Shown here: one piece after another, positions 8,034 to 18,800 of the stretch
Numbering within the stretch: the stretch's first letter is position 1
How the letters are laid out: the number at the start of each line of letters is the position of its first letter
Origin: Lachnospiraceae bacterium
Lineage (GTDB): Bacteria; Bacillota_A; Clostridia; Lachnospirales; Lachnospiraceae
Length of the DNA: 27,131 nt
Assembly (NCBI GenBank): GCA_017435025.1
Contig: JAFSFU010000187.1
Span: forward strand, 1 to 27,131
Direction: 5' to 3'
Position numbers and translations under genes: made by a program
Notes under the pieces: generated by a model
Told to the model about the DNA's origin: nothing
The model's database searches: none
Seen by the model: the letters and a program-made list of their open reading frames with translations, nothing else

Positions 8034-8068
8034 CTTGATTATAACTCATATTCCTCCAATAAATCAAG
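8034..8068 (-). promoter_or_regulatory. MarR-gene promoter overlapped by a perfect inverted repeat (candidate autoregulatory operator)
   Basis: On the minus strand TTGATT (complement of 8062-8067) and TATAAT (complement of 8038-8043) are spaced 18 bases apart. CTTGATT at 8034-8040 and AATCAAG at 8062-8068 form a perfect 7-bp inverted repeat whose arms cover both promoter elements. That is where a MarR repressor commonly binds its own promoter. Confidence 0.6.
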
Positions 8069-8071
8069 GAT

Positions 8072-8599
8072 TTACCCCATCATTCTTGCCAGAACTATGC
8101 TGACAGCAATTCCTGCACCGGTTGCGATCAATGCTCCTGGCAATGTCCAGCGACTTTTCTGAATTTTGACCGACATAAAATACATACTCATCGTATAAAA
8201 AATGGTTTCTGTACATCCCATCACAATAGACACCATATTACCCAAACAAGAATCCGGACCATAGTTTTTAAAAATATCCAGGACCAATCCGGTTGCAGCA
8301 GAACTGGATACCATACGCACAAGGATTACAGGGATCATTTCTGCAGGAATTCGAATCCAGGCAGCGGGAATTTCCAAAATGTTTGCCAATGCGTCCAAAA
8401 ATCCCGAAGCTCGCAGCACCCCTACCGCCGTCATCAGACCAATTAAGGTCGGCAAGATCCTCGTTACCGTATGCATTCCTTCTTTTGCACCTTCCAGGAA
8501 ATCATCAAATACGGGACGTCTTGCAAGGATTCCAAATCCGACTATATAAAAAATGATCAATGGAACCATAAACTCCGACAAATAAATCAGTATCCGCAT
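8072..8599 (-). CDS. spmB: Spore maturation protein B
   Basis: The 175-residue membrane protein belongs to the nucleoside-recognition (Gate) superfamily. SpmB acts with SpmA in dehydrating the spore core. The sequence starts MRILIYLSEFMVPLIIFYIVG and has the family segment VFDDFLEGAKEGMHTVTRILP, followed by SSSAATGLVLDIFKNYGPDS and VMGCTETIFYTMSMYF. I chose ATG 8599 because it aligns with the usual SpmB N-terminus and length (about 178 residues). Longer in-frame starts at 8626 and 8641 exist, but the arsC-side promoter overlaps that stretch. No spmA lies beside it, which is unusual. No clear terminator separates it from the MarR gene. Confidence 0.88.
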   Translation of the reverse strand: MRILIYLSEFMVPLIIFYIVGFGILARRPVFDDFLEGAKEGMHTVTRILPTLIGLMTAVGVLRASGFLDALANILEIPAAWIRIPAEMIPVILVRMVSSSAATGLVLDIFKNYGPDSCLGNMVSIVMGCTETIFYTMSMYFMSVKIQKSRWTLPGALIATGAGIAVSIVLARMMG

Positions 8600-8625
8600 A
8601 ACATTCTCTGCATGTTTTTGAATCA

Positions 8626-8654
8626 TTGTATTCTCATTCAAAATCAGATATACT
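8626..8654 (+). promoter_or_regulatory. Sigma-A promoter of the ArsC/Spx-family gene
   Basis: TTGTAT at 8626-8631 and TATACT at 8649-8654 are separated by 17 bases. They lie about 33 bases before the ATG at 8687. Confidence 0.65.
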
Positions 8655-8686
8655 AGAAATCAAACAACTTTTTACGGAGGCCCCTT

Positions 8687-9043
8687 ATGAATATCTTATT
8701 TGTAGAATACCCAACTTGTTCCACATGTAAAAAAGCAAAAGCCTGGCTGGATGCACATCACGTTTCTTACACAGACCGCCATATCAAAGAAGAGAAACCG
8801 ACCCAAGAGGAACTGACCCTCTGGTTCAAACGCAGCGGATTGCCATTAAAGAAATTCTTTAACACCAGCGGTCTTCTTTATAAATCCATGGCGTTGAAAG
8901 ATAAACTGCCTGCCATGTCTGAAGAAGAGCAGTTAAGTCTTCTGGCAACCGATGGTATGTTAGTAAAAAGACCACTTATCGTTGCAGACGATTTCGTTCT
9001 TGTCGGATTTAAGGAGAAGGAATGGGAAGAAAAGCTGGGTTAA
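8687..9043 (+). CDS. ArsC/Spx-family thioredoxin-fold protein
   Basis: The 118-residue protein has the ArsC-family fold. Its N-terminus ILFVEYPTCSTCKKAKAWLD carries a CxxC pair (residues 11 and 14), as in YusI/Spx/MgsR-type proteins, and RPLIVADDFVLVGFKEKEW is the family C-terminal motif. True arsenate reductases have a single Cys in CxxxC[R/S]xS context, so a general thiol-redox or Spx-like regulatory role is about as likely as arsenate reduction. A good GGAGG site precedes ATG 8687. The stop codon lies in the loop of a hairpin shared with the convergent gene, with which it overlaps by 4 bases. No arsenic genes are nearby. Confidence 0.85.
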   Translation: MNILFVEYPTCSTCKKAKAWLDAHHVSYTDRHIKEEKPTQEELTLWFKRSGLPLKKFFNTSGLLYKSMALKDKLPAMSEEEQLSLLATDGMLVKRPLIVADDFVLVGFKEKEWEEKLG

Positions 9044-9059
9044 TCCCGGCTTTTCTTCC
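9025..9059. terminator. Shared bidirectional terminator hairpin containing both stop codons
   Basis: GGAAGAAAAGCTGGG (9025-9039) pairs with CCCGGCTTTTCTTCC (9045-9059): 15 pairs with one T:G wobble and the loop TTAAT. The plus-strand stop TAA (9041-9043) and the minus-strand stop (9040-9042) both lie in the loop, so the stem encodes the last residues of both proteins. The stem arms are A-rich on one side and T-rich on the other, giving short U-rich tails both ways. Confidence 0.75.
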
Positions 9060-9834
9060 TTTCATAGAAAAAGAATATCGCCAATCCAACCACCAAAAGA
9101 ATCACACCTATACTGATCGTCACGATTGTCAAATGCTCTCGAACCCACTCCTTCAGTTGTTCAAAGAGACTCCGTTCCCGTTCTTCCAACGGCTCCGATA
9201 AAATCACCTCAACTTCCATTTCTTCCGGTTCCTGAATCTCCTGCACAATCTCATCTCTCGTGGTTTCTTCCTGCTCCTGTTCTGCTTCTTCCAATACCTC
9301 AATCGGTCTCTCCGGTACTTTCACTTGGCCTCCATAAATAACTTCCACGTGCCGGATCAGTTTTTCACCAATAGCAACTGCATCCCGGTACAGAACACCA
9401 TTTTCTTCATAGCACTCTCCTATCCAATCCACGGAGGTTACCCGGTAATACTCGACCGGCAGATTTGCCTCCTTCAAGAGTTCTTCCCCATACTTCACTA
9501 AATCTGCATCTGCAGGTATCTCCAATTCCCCAAGCAAAAAAACATCTGCATCGTATCCGGAAATTGTAATTGGAAAGGAAAATCCTTCCGTCCACACCTG
9601 CTCCTTCTCCGTAACTTTCTTCAACGGAACTTCCCGCTCATATTCCATTCCTGACAGATCATCCAATAAGGTTAGAACCGCCGTTTCCGGCGGAACCTGT
9701 ATCCCCTCCAGCTCATAAGGTATACTGGCCGATACATAAGTCCAGGTCCCGCCATCCTCCGGCTCTGCCGCATAACAGGTGAATCCAAACTGTATAAGAA
9801 AAACTAACATTGTGAGCAAATATTTAATCTTCAT
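9040..9834 (-). CDS. Secreted membrane-anchored protein of the surface locus, function unknown
   Basis: I do not recognise a family. The 264-residue protein has a signal peptide (MKIKYLLTMLVFLIQFGFTCYA), an extracellular beta-rich domain of about 150 residues, an acidic Glu-rich linker (EEAEQEQEETTRDEIVQEIQ), and a C-terminal membrane helix at about residues 234-256 (IVTISIGVILLVVGLAIFFFY) followed by ERKKSRD. It would sit anchored in the cytoplasmic membrane with its domain outside. Its start overlaps the end of the 3102-residue surface gene by 11 bases, so the two are translationally coupled and probably act together. An accessory or anchoring role for the giant protein is inferred from this coupling only. 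Confidence 0.7.
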   Translation of the reverse strand: MKIKYLLTMLVFLIQFGFTCYAAEPEDGGTWTYVSASIPYELEGIQVPPETAVLTLLDDLSGMEYEREVPLKKVTEKEQVWTEGFSFPITISGYDADVFLLGELEIPADADLVKYGEELLKEANLPVEYYRVTSVDWIGECYEENGVLYRDAVAIGEKLIRHVEVIYGGQVKVPERPIEVLEEAEQEQEETTRDEIVQEIQEPEEMEVEVILSEPLEERERSLFEQLKEWVREHLTIVTISIGVILLVVGLAIFFFYERKKSRD

Positions 9835-12800
9835 CCGTTTTCCTCCTTACAGATACCATACAAAGTCCACAGAATACCGATAAAAGAATCCCCGCAACAT
9901 ACAACTCCCACGGAGTCTCGTCGCCTGTTCTCGGTATTGATACCAATGAAGTTTTTCCACGTTTATCCAAATACAAAATGCCTTCCCCCATCAGATCATT
10001 TTGATATTTAACCAGAATTCGGCCATATATTTTCTCCTCCGGTTCTTTGGGTTCGACCGCTTTCTCCGGATTCTCTGATTCGTCTGGATAGTTTGGTCTT
10101 TCCGGATTTTCCGGCTCCTCTGGCACATCCGGTTGGTCCGGCTCCTCCGGCCCTGTTGGCTCATCTGGCACATCTGGCTCGTCAGGTTCTTCCGGCTCTC
10201 TGGGGTTCTCCGGTTCCTTTGGCTCTTCCGGCTTTTTCCTATTTTCCACTGTTAAATGATATGCCAGCTCGTCCGTTTTCTCCTGATCAAACTGAAAATA
10301 TCTCTCTATCGTCTCTAACAAATATCCATCCGGAGCTGCTATCTCTTTTAATCGATAAGCATAAACCTCCCTTCTGCCGTCTTCATCCAATCCTTCTGCC
10401 GGAATATCACAAAATACTGCTTCACCATTCTCATCGGTTGTCTTTCGAAAAACTTGTCCGGTTTTCATATTTTTCAGTTCAAAGACCGCACCGGAAAGTA
10501 TCTTGTCACTATGTTCTGCATCTGTCTTTTTAATGATCAATTCTCCGGTTTGTTCTGCTTTTTCCAATGGGTGATTCTCCATAGAAAACTTCTGCACCAA
10601 GCCGGTTTCTTCTACTGTGATCACCTGATCATCCGCCGTTTCATAGCCATCCGGTGTTCCCGTTTCAACCAGAACATAGACACCAACCGGGATTCTCTCT
10701 AACACGTGATGTCCATCGGCAGTATCGTATCCAACCAGTCTTGTACCGTTTTTCAAATCTGTCTCACGATAATGAAACTGATAGGAAAACACCGGTATTC
10801 TTCTTCCATATTCGTCCACTCGAGTTTTACCACTGTTACAGGAAATACAGATACGCACCAGGCTGCCATCCTCCATCTGCCAGATTTGTACGACCTTCTC
10901 CCCATTTGATGTACGATGACTTTCCAATCTCTCTGCATGATATACCCGTGTCGCATCTTCCAATTCACTTTCCCAGGATACCGATTTCCAAGATACGGTT
11001 TTAAAGGTATCTCGATGCTCGAGAAACATCGCTTCAAATGCGTCGGAAAACGCAGAAGTATATTTCGATTGGTCCCTTGCAATCCAGGAATCAACCGGAT
11101 GTTCCGTAGCATATACAATCGCTCCATTTTCATCCAAAACAGCTGGATATAAGGTGAGCTCTGCCCCTGCCTTCATTGGCATAGAAACCGGATGCCCGGA
11201 TTCATCTGTTTCGTACTTAAAAATATCTACCTTTGTACATTCGTTCACTAGAAAAAATGCCTGCAGCTCCTCAGTTTGCTGTATCGTAATCTCCATGGTC
11301 GCTTTTATATAGCCAACCGGTGCCTCCTGTTCTTCCAAAAGATAATCACCAGCCGCAATTCCCTCTATGTATTTCGGTTGTTCACCGGTCATCCACGTGA
11401 TAGGTAAATTGCTTTCTCGCACCAGATAATATCCCTTGGGATACTTTTCATAGTCGGAAACATAGACTCTTCTGGCCGGATACAATGCCATTTTTGCTCC
11501 GGAGACAGGATAACCAGACTCATCCACTTTGGATATTTCCACTTTTGTTTTCTCGTCCGTCATAGATATCCTCTGAACCTTCTCCGTTTCCTTGACCGAT
11601 AACGCCATCGGCAGCGCACGAACATATCCATCCGGTGCCTTAAGTTCCTCCATTATGTAAGTTCCGGGAATTACCCGACGAAGTAGGTCTTTTCCCTCTG
11701 TTTCCAAGATATTCGGTATGATCCATGCCTCACCATTACGGTGCAGGATGTTGCTTTTCGAGCCATTTTCGGTCGCATACAACGCGTCTTCATCTCTCAC
11801 ATAATAGGACGCTCTGTTATACTCGTCCAGAAGATCCTCATACCGATAGCCCAGATATTCACCGTCACGATCGAAAATTTCCTGTCCTTTTTTGTAGTTT
11901 TCTCCGTTCGGAAGATAATACTGCACCATTCCAAATCGGTCATAAACCGGTTCCATCGTCTTCTCAAAGGCTTTCGTTTCTGAATCCCATGTTCCGGTTA
12001 TGTAGGCATGTTCCGTTCCCGGCTTTACTTCTCCCGGTCGACCGGTAAGAATTTTCTCCCTGGAAATCAGGGTACCATCATCGTTTGTCACTTTTGTCAC
12101 CGGCCAGACAAAAATATGCGGTTCTGTTTCTCCGCGCGAATTTTTTCCCGATGTCTCCACGTAAGCCAATCCGGTATACCCATCTACCTGAGCATCTCTG
12201 TAATACCCATCTTCCAGATGATAAATGACCATTCCTTCCGGTACTTTTGTGAACGCACGGCTATTCCGGTCATAGATTAACTCTTCGAAATTTCCTCCCG
12301 TAAGTTCCAGTACTGCCTTTCCTCCACGAACCGCAAATATAGATTCCGTATCAAATGTGACCATCATTTTTTGGCCTTGACGATCATATCCATACAGGCG
12401 TCCCTGTTCGTCCTGCTCCATCACCTTCATATTTCCAAGATCATAAAACAATACCGGTGTGTCTCCACGCTTCACAGCATCCACTTTCCAAAGTCCGTCT
12501 TTTTCAGTCAGTTCGCATTTTTCTCCGGCAAATGGTTCCTCCACGAGAATATCCGTTACATTCCCATTCCGATCACGCATCACGCGAAGTCCTTCATACC
12601 GATAATCTTCCGAATCACCTGTCAGCCGCAACTCAATAGCATCGTAAAGAGCAAGAACAGCATCCGAAACATATCGTTCATCATCATCTGCGGTCTCCAA
12701 CGCTCTTGTCACATAACCATAACCTTGAAACACACCATTTTCATAGACCAGTTCGATCCGCTCTCCCTGCCTCTTTCGATGTTCCAGATATTCCAGAGTT

Positions 12801-15800
12801 CCTTTTTTCCAGCCGAATCCCATGTAGGTTCCCATACTGTTATAGGCAAGCTCCAAATTTTCCAATCCATACGTTTTATCAAGTTCCGTTATCGTACCTT
12901 CCACACGACCGGATATTTTCATGCTGCGATACGCGTCGACGGTTTTCATTTTTGAAACTTCCAGCGATGTAGCCGTATTGTTTATAAAAATTCTTGCTGT
13001 CGCAAAACCCATATTTTCTGACTCTTCTCCAAAAATGATAGCGGCAACCTTTTTTTCTCCGCCATCCGGATAATACATGACCTTATCACTATAAACTTCG
13101 ATCGGCATTGGCTGACTCCTCACATATCCGGGCGGAACCTTCAACTCTGCCAGAACATAGACCCCGGCGTCTACCGGTTCCGGCGTCTCCAGATAACCGG
13201 TCGTCTGCAGGATATCCGGCTGTTCCAAATCTGCGACCGTCTCCATCCCCTGCATAATACCGCCTCTCTGTCCATCCGAATCACAGAAGAGAATCACATC
13301 TTCTTCTTTGCAGATCGGCGTCCCTGACGGTACCAGACCAAAATATTTGTTGCCAACAGATCTGGCAAACGGAGTAATGTTCTCCGCGCCCATAGCTTCC
13401 AAAAATGGACGAGTTCCGGCTATTACAGAATCAATCTCATATCTCTTCACCGCTCCGTCACCGTTTGAATCTTCGTTTCTCTCGGCCCGGTAAAGAGCAA
13501 AAACTGCGTTCTCGTGCATAATTGGTTCTCCGGTTTCCTTGTCTGTTTTTTCTAAGCGAAGGCGAATACGGTATTTGTGATTTAACATTTCCTGTTCTGC
13601 ATATCCGGAATAATTACTCTTTATTCCCGGTTCCGTCACGGACCAATCAACTTCAGGAAACGGAATCTGCTCAGAATGATCCATATATACCGGCAATGAA
13701 ATTTCTTTTGGTTCATCAATCTCGTAATGACGGTTTACAAAATCATTCCATTCTGAATAATAAGGCTGCTGCTCTACAATCACATAGGTTCCGTACGGAA
13801 GATATGGAGAAGTACCATACGCATAAGTATCTTTCCTATCCTTTGATAAGAAATCCGCCGACAAAGTAGAAGCATCCCCATCGATTCCTCCATTCATTTC
13901 ACTATCCCAGGCAATTTCATAAATAGAATCCATATCGTAGAAAAAGAATGGCTTTAAATAATCTTCTGCCTTTAAGATCGCCTCATAAAGCGCTCGGTCA
14001 TAAATCTGATCCTGATGCATTACTTCTCCGTTCTTTGCCAGATTTCCACCCAAGAGTTTTGATTCACTGGTCAGCTTTTCAATTTCTTCCTCCAAATACC
14101 AGGCGACTGCAAACTGGCGAACTGCATCGGATCTCCTGGCATTTTCTCTTGCTGCATCGGACGTGTTGATCTCGTTTAGGACTCCGGTGAACATGCCAAA
14201 CGCAAACGGTTTCCATGATGTATTCTGAACATTGCCTTCGTTATGCCAACGATCGATATTGGATACATTTATGGCATCGAAAAATTTCTTATAATTATAT
14301 CCATCTTTCTCTGTTTCCAGTATTAGCCTTTCGGTTTCCTTCGTATAGATTTTCTGGACCAATTCCGGGTAGTGGAGTCGATATGCTGTTATGTCAACTT
14401 CTTCTCCATTTCTGTCCTGCCAGAAAACAGTTCCGTCTTCTGACCGATACAGTCGCTCCAGGTTAGACAGCAAATATATCTTAAACCGGAAATTTCCCAC
14501 AGGCTCCTCCGACTCACTTCGTTTTATTACCTTTATCTTCTGCTTAATCGGCCTCTGCAGAACCTGAACCGGAATTTTTTCACTGTCTCCATCTTCTTTT
14601 ATCCTATGCTGCCCACGATATACCAGTTCTTTCGCAACAATATAGGTGTCATTCAACTCCCCTCTATTCCCTGTAGATGCTGCGACTGCAGCACCTCGGA
14701 ACAACATCAGATATTGAGCATAACCGATCCGATCACCGGATTTATATCCTTGTACGTTGGCAGCTCCCAATGTCTCGATGTCATGTTCCTTAAGTTCTGC
14801 ACGTTTCTCCGGGAGCTGAGCCATGAAAGACAATGTTAAACTCTGATCTGCATCAGAGAACTCTTTTCCAAATGCATCAACTCCGTTGGTCGCCACCGAT
14901 ATCCGATGGACACCTGTAGAATGATCATAAGTAACCTCTGTCAGCGCAACATCTGTTTCCACCACTTCCAGTTCCGTCGTAATTTCAATCTTATCCACCT
15001 GTTCCGTCTCCGGCACGCGATACCCGTAAACGGCATCTCCGGACCGATAATCAATAATCTCCTCTCCTTCTTCATGATAAACCATCACAGAATGCAAGAT
15101 ATCTTCCCTCTCTCCGGATGGATTGATCATAACTGCCGGCGTCAATGTGACATCCATGTAATACCGTTTGGCATCTCCACCGCCATAGTAATACTGCCGT
15201 TCAATCTGGTACTGATACTCTCCATCAGTGCCGTATTCCTGATACTCCCATCGCAGTGTCACCGGGTTTTCCAAAACTGCATATACCTTATCTGCCACCA
15301 GTTTTCCGTTATCTTCTTTCATTGTGAAAAAGCGTCTGTTTCCGCTGGTCGATACTCCCGCATATAGGATCATCTCATATCTGTCCATCTCCCGCCTTAC
15401 ACTGTGGATTCCGCCAAAGCTCCACTGAGGATTCTCCTGATACCAGGTGAGAATTTCCACTAAAATATCTCCTACTGTCAGCGCTTCCTGTTCCGGACAC
15501 ATCACCTCTACACTCTGCACGGCTGCTCCGTACACCGTTTTTTCTGCCGGTTCTCCCGCCTCAGTTGTCATACCATACTCATCGATATCCCCTTTTCTCA
15601 CACCCACACTGTAGACGGAATGTTCCGCCGTTGAAATCGTTCCATCCGCCATTCTCGGCGTGTCATATCCATTTCGATTCAATATTTCTTCGACTTCGGC
15701 TTTTAACATAAAGAAACTGTCATCGGATACGGTTTCATCCAACTCTTCCTCCGACAGATCCGTTTCCATATAGGTCCATACTATGTCTTTTACTGCCGGA

Positions 15801-18800
15801 ATCTGCTGCGCTTTTAATACTTGCGGTTCTATACGGTGCATAGCTGTCTGACCAATAATCTTCCCATAAGTATCATACGTTGGCTCGTATTTTACATAAT
15901 CCGTATCACTCTCTGCCACCTTCCAAACAACATTTCCCTGGTCATCCCGCACAATGACGTCCTCTGTTCCCGTCACATGCGGGCCGGTCACTTCTTGCTC
16001 ACCGGAGTCAACCCGATAAAACTTTGTATCTTCCGGAAATCCGTGCAACAAAAGTTCATATCCGTTTGTACCAGAAATTGTATTTGTCGTTCCTGCCGAT
16101 GTGACAGAAAATGAAAGCTGGTCATAACCATTTCCACTCCATTCTTCTCCCTCCATGGAAGCTGCCAATTCCGGCATAGAAACTACCGCGATGCCATTGG
16201 CATTTGCAATGGACTCCGGTGTTTCGAAACTTACGCCATGGTTCGTCCACTCCTGCGATTTTCCATTGACCGACAACTCATAACCTTCGCTTCGTCTTAA
16301 TTCTTTCACATAATATTTTCCCAAGATCAATGGGCGCCCAATCCACCAGTTTCCGTATTTTTCCTGATTGTCCTGATATAAATTGACCGGTCCGGTCCAG
16401 TCCGTGTCCTCACGGTCCACAATCATTTCGGATTTATAATCAAAAATCCTTCCGGGCGCCTCTGTATAAGTTAAAAAATGGGCATTTCCATCTCGGTCGG
16501 TCTCTGCCACAGATACGAGATCATGTTTTTTGTATACATAGCCCGTGTTTGTCACGTTTCCTCTGCCATCAATATCGGAATCCGGATGCAAAATATCTTC
16601 CGCTGCAAATAAACCATAAACAGCACCTTCCAGACTGGAATCTCCCTCTGTATCTCCGTAAGATGAATAGATATCGCCTTCTCCTTCAAACAAATCCATA
16701 TCACGTTTATTGATATGAATTTCTCCTTCCGTTCGATGATCACGAACGATCCAGTACTCTCTTCCAGCTCCGCTTTCGTAAGAATATCGATCATGTACTG
16801 CGTCCGGTAAATGTTGAATTCCATCCTCCAATGCTCTTAACAGATAACCGGCAAAATCTCCACCTTCTACAGCATCTCCCCAATCACCGTCATCCGCCTT
16901 CTTTTTCTCTGATCCTCGTCTAAAAAACAGACGCACAACTCTGTCAAATAGAGTCTCTCGCTCCTCACGTGAATCCTCATCCGCATTGGAATTTGTAACC
17001 GCATCCGCATTGGAATTCGTGCCGGTGTCAGCGTTTGATCCTGTGCTCTCTCTTGCATCTGAATCGGTCTTCACTTCATCATCTTCATCCCAACCTGTAT
17101 CCGGGTTCCAGATAATCTCAGACTCTTTTACTGCTGCATTCGATCCGGTCCCCACTGCCTCCACAGAATAGTACATCGGTAAAGAGTTGATTTTCACACT
17201 CTCAGCTGCATCGCTCCGGATACGTTTTGCAGAATCATTTCCTGCATACCAAATATTTTCCCTGATATCACGGCTACTGCCGGAAGATCTTTCTGCATGA
17301 GCTCCAGCCTCAGAAGAGTCGGTCATGATAATCTCAACAGGGATATCCTCTTCATGAACATCATGCAAAATATATCCGTTTCGAGCCTGGATTTCCTTCC
17401 ATGTATAGGAGAATCGCAAGTGAATAAATCGGTTGTAAGTTTCCTCACAGTCCGCCTCACATCCAGATTCGCGAAATGCAGTCTTTGCATCGGCACCGGA
17501 TATGCTGTTTCCTCCCGGTTCCCCGCTGTTGGCAATTGATTCCACCTCTTTTGTCATAGCTGAATCCCTTAGCCAGTGAAAATGTGTTTCTCCGCTTGCC
17601 GCCTCACATGCCGATACAATCTCCAGCCACTGACTCGCTGCTGCACGATTTTTATCTCTTGCCTCCTCTGCGCCGGAATCATCACTTCCTTCTTCCTCGT
17701 CACCTTCCTCCTCCGGAATATCCGTCCATTCTGGCATTCCGTGACCATCACAGTATGTTTTGGAATATACATAGTTTCTGGTATCCGTGTGTGTGATCTC
17801 ACCATTCCCATCGGTTATTCCTTCTGCAAACACTTGAAATCCATCCCAAGGTGAAAAATCTATCCTCTCCCAGGATAATGCCCCATTGGACTCAGTATCT
17901 CCTGGTACATCCGCATCCTCGAACCGCTCATACAAATAAAACTGACTTCCCTTTAACGGCATACCGGTCTCGTCATCAACTTTCTTTAACTTCACATGAT
18001 AATTGGTCTCAAAGGTTTCCTCATGACGATATACCTGAAAATCTGTATTCGGTGCAGCGCTTCCATATTCCGGTGTTGGAGCGGGAGTTGTTCCATCTAT
18101 ATCGCCCTGTCCGATTACCAGATAAAACACCATGTCAGAAGGAACGATCCGAATATCAGCCTTGTACAGTCTCTGTTGACCGGGTGCATTAACACAGGCT
18201 TTAAAATCCATCCACTCTCTCAGATAGTTTTCATTCCAGCTGCCCTCGGTGTACCATCCCGAGTCTTTACGCATGGTGATCTTATACCGAACCGTAGTCT
18301 TATTGTACTTTTCTTCTTCGGACATGTTGCTACCGATTGCATTTTCATTGGCAGTCACAGAACCATTATTTCGAATTTTGATGGAATCCCCATTCCAGGT
18401 GATTTCATACAGACTGTCACCCAATACAGATCTTGCAATATTTTTATCCTGCGAAGCATCCAGCCATCCTACATTTCCACCGTCAGAGCCATTATCCCAA
18501 ACACTCTGCGCTTCAATCTTTGCAATATCCTGAATAAACGCACTTCCCAGTCGAAATTCTGTATCCAGGGCTCCGGGGCCTGCGGAGAAGGGCGGTATCG
18601 TAAACGATACCGCCGTCTCCTCTGAGGTTGCTTCCCGGATCGCCTCCGGGGCTTCTTTGCCGGCCGCATGATCTTTGATTGCCGCCTGCTCCAATGCCCT
18701 AATGGCTCTCGCTTCCATTTCCGGATGATCTGCTATCCATGCAAACATGGTTCCGGCATCATCTTTCACTCTTTTCACAACATTAGGACCGGATACAGTT

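Noticed and set aside
10093..10533. Plus-strand reading frame rich in Pro, Ala and Leu that looks low-complexity or collagen-like
   Set aside because: It is the antisense of the Pro/Glu-rich stalk of the giant surface protein, with no ribosome site or promoter; its composition is explained by the opposite strand.
16973..17044. CRISPR-like short regular repeats
   Set aside because: The 24-base period is in frame and encodes tandem SNAD peptide units; there are no unique spacers and no cas genes.
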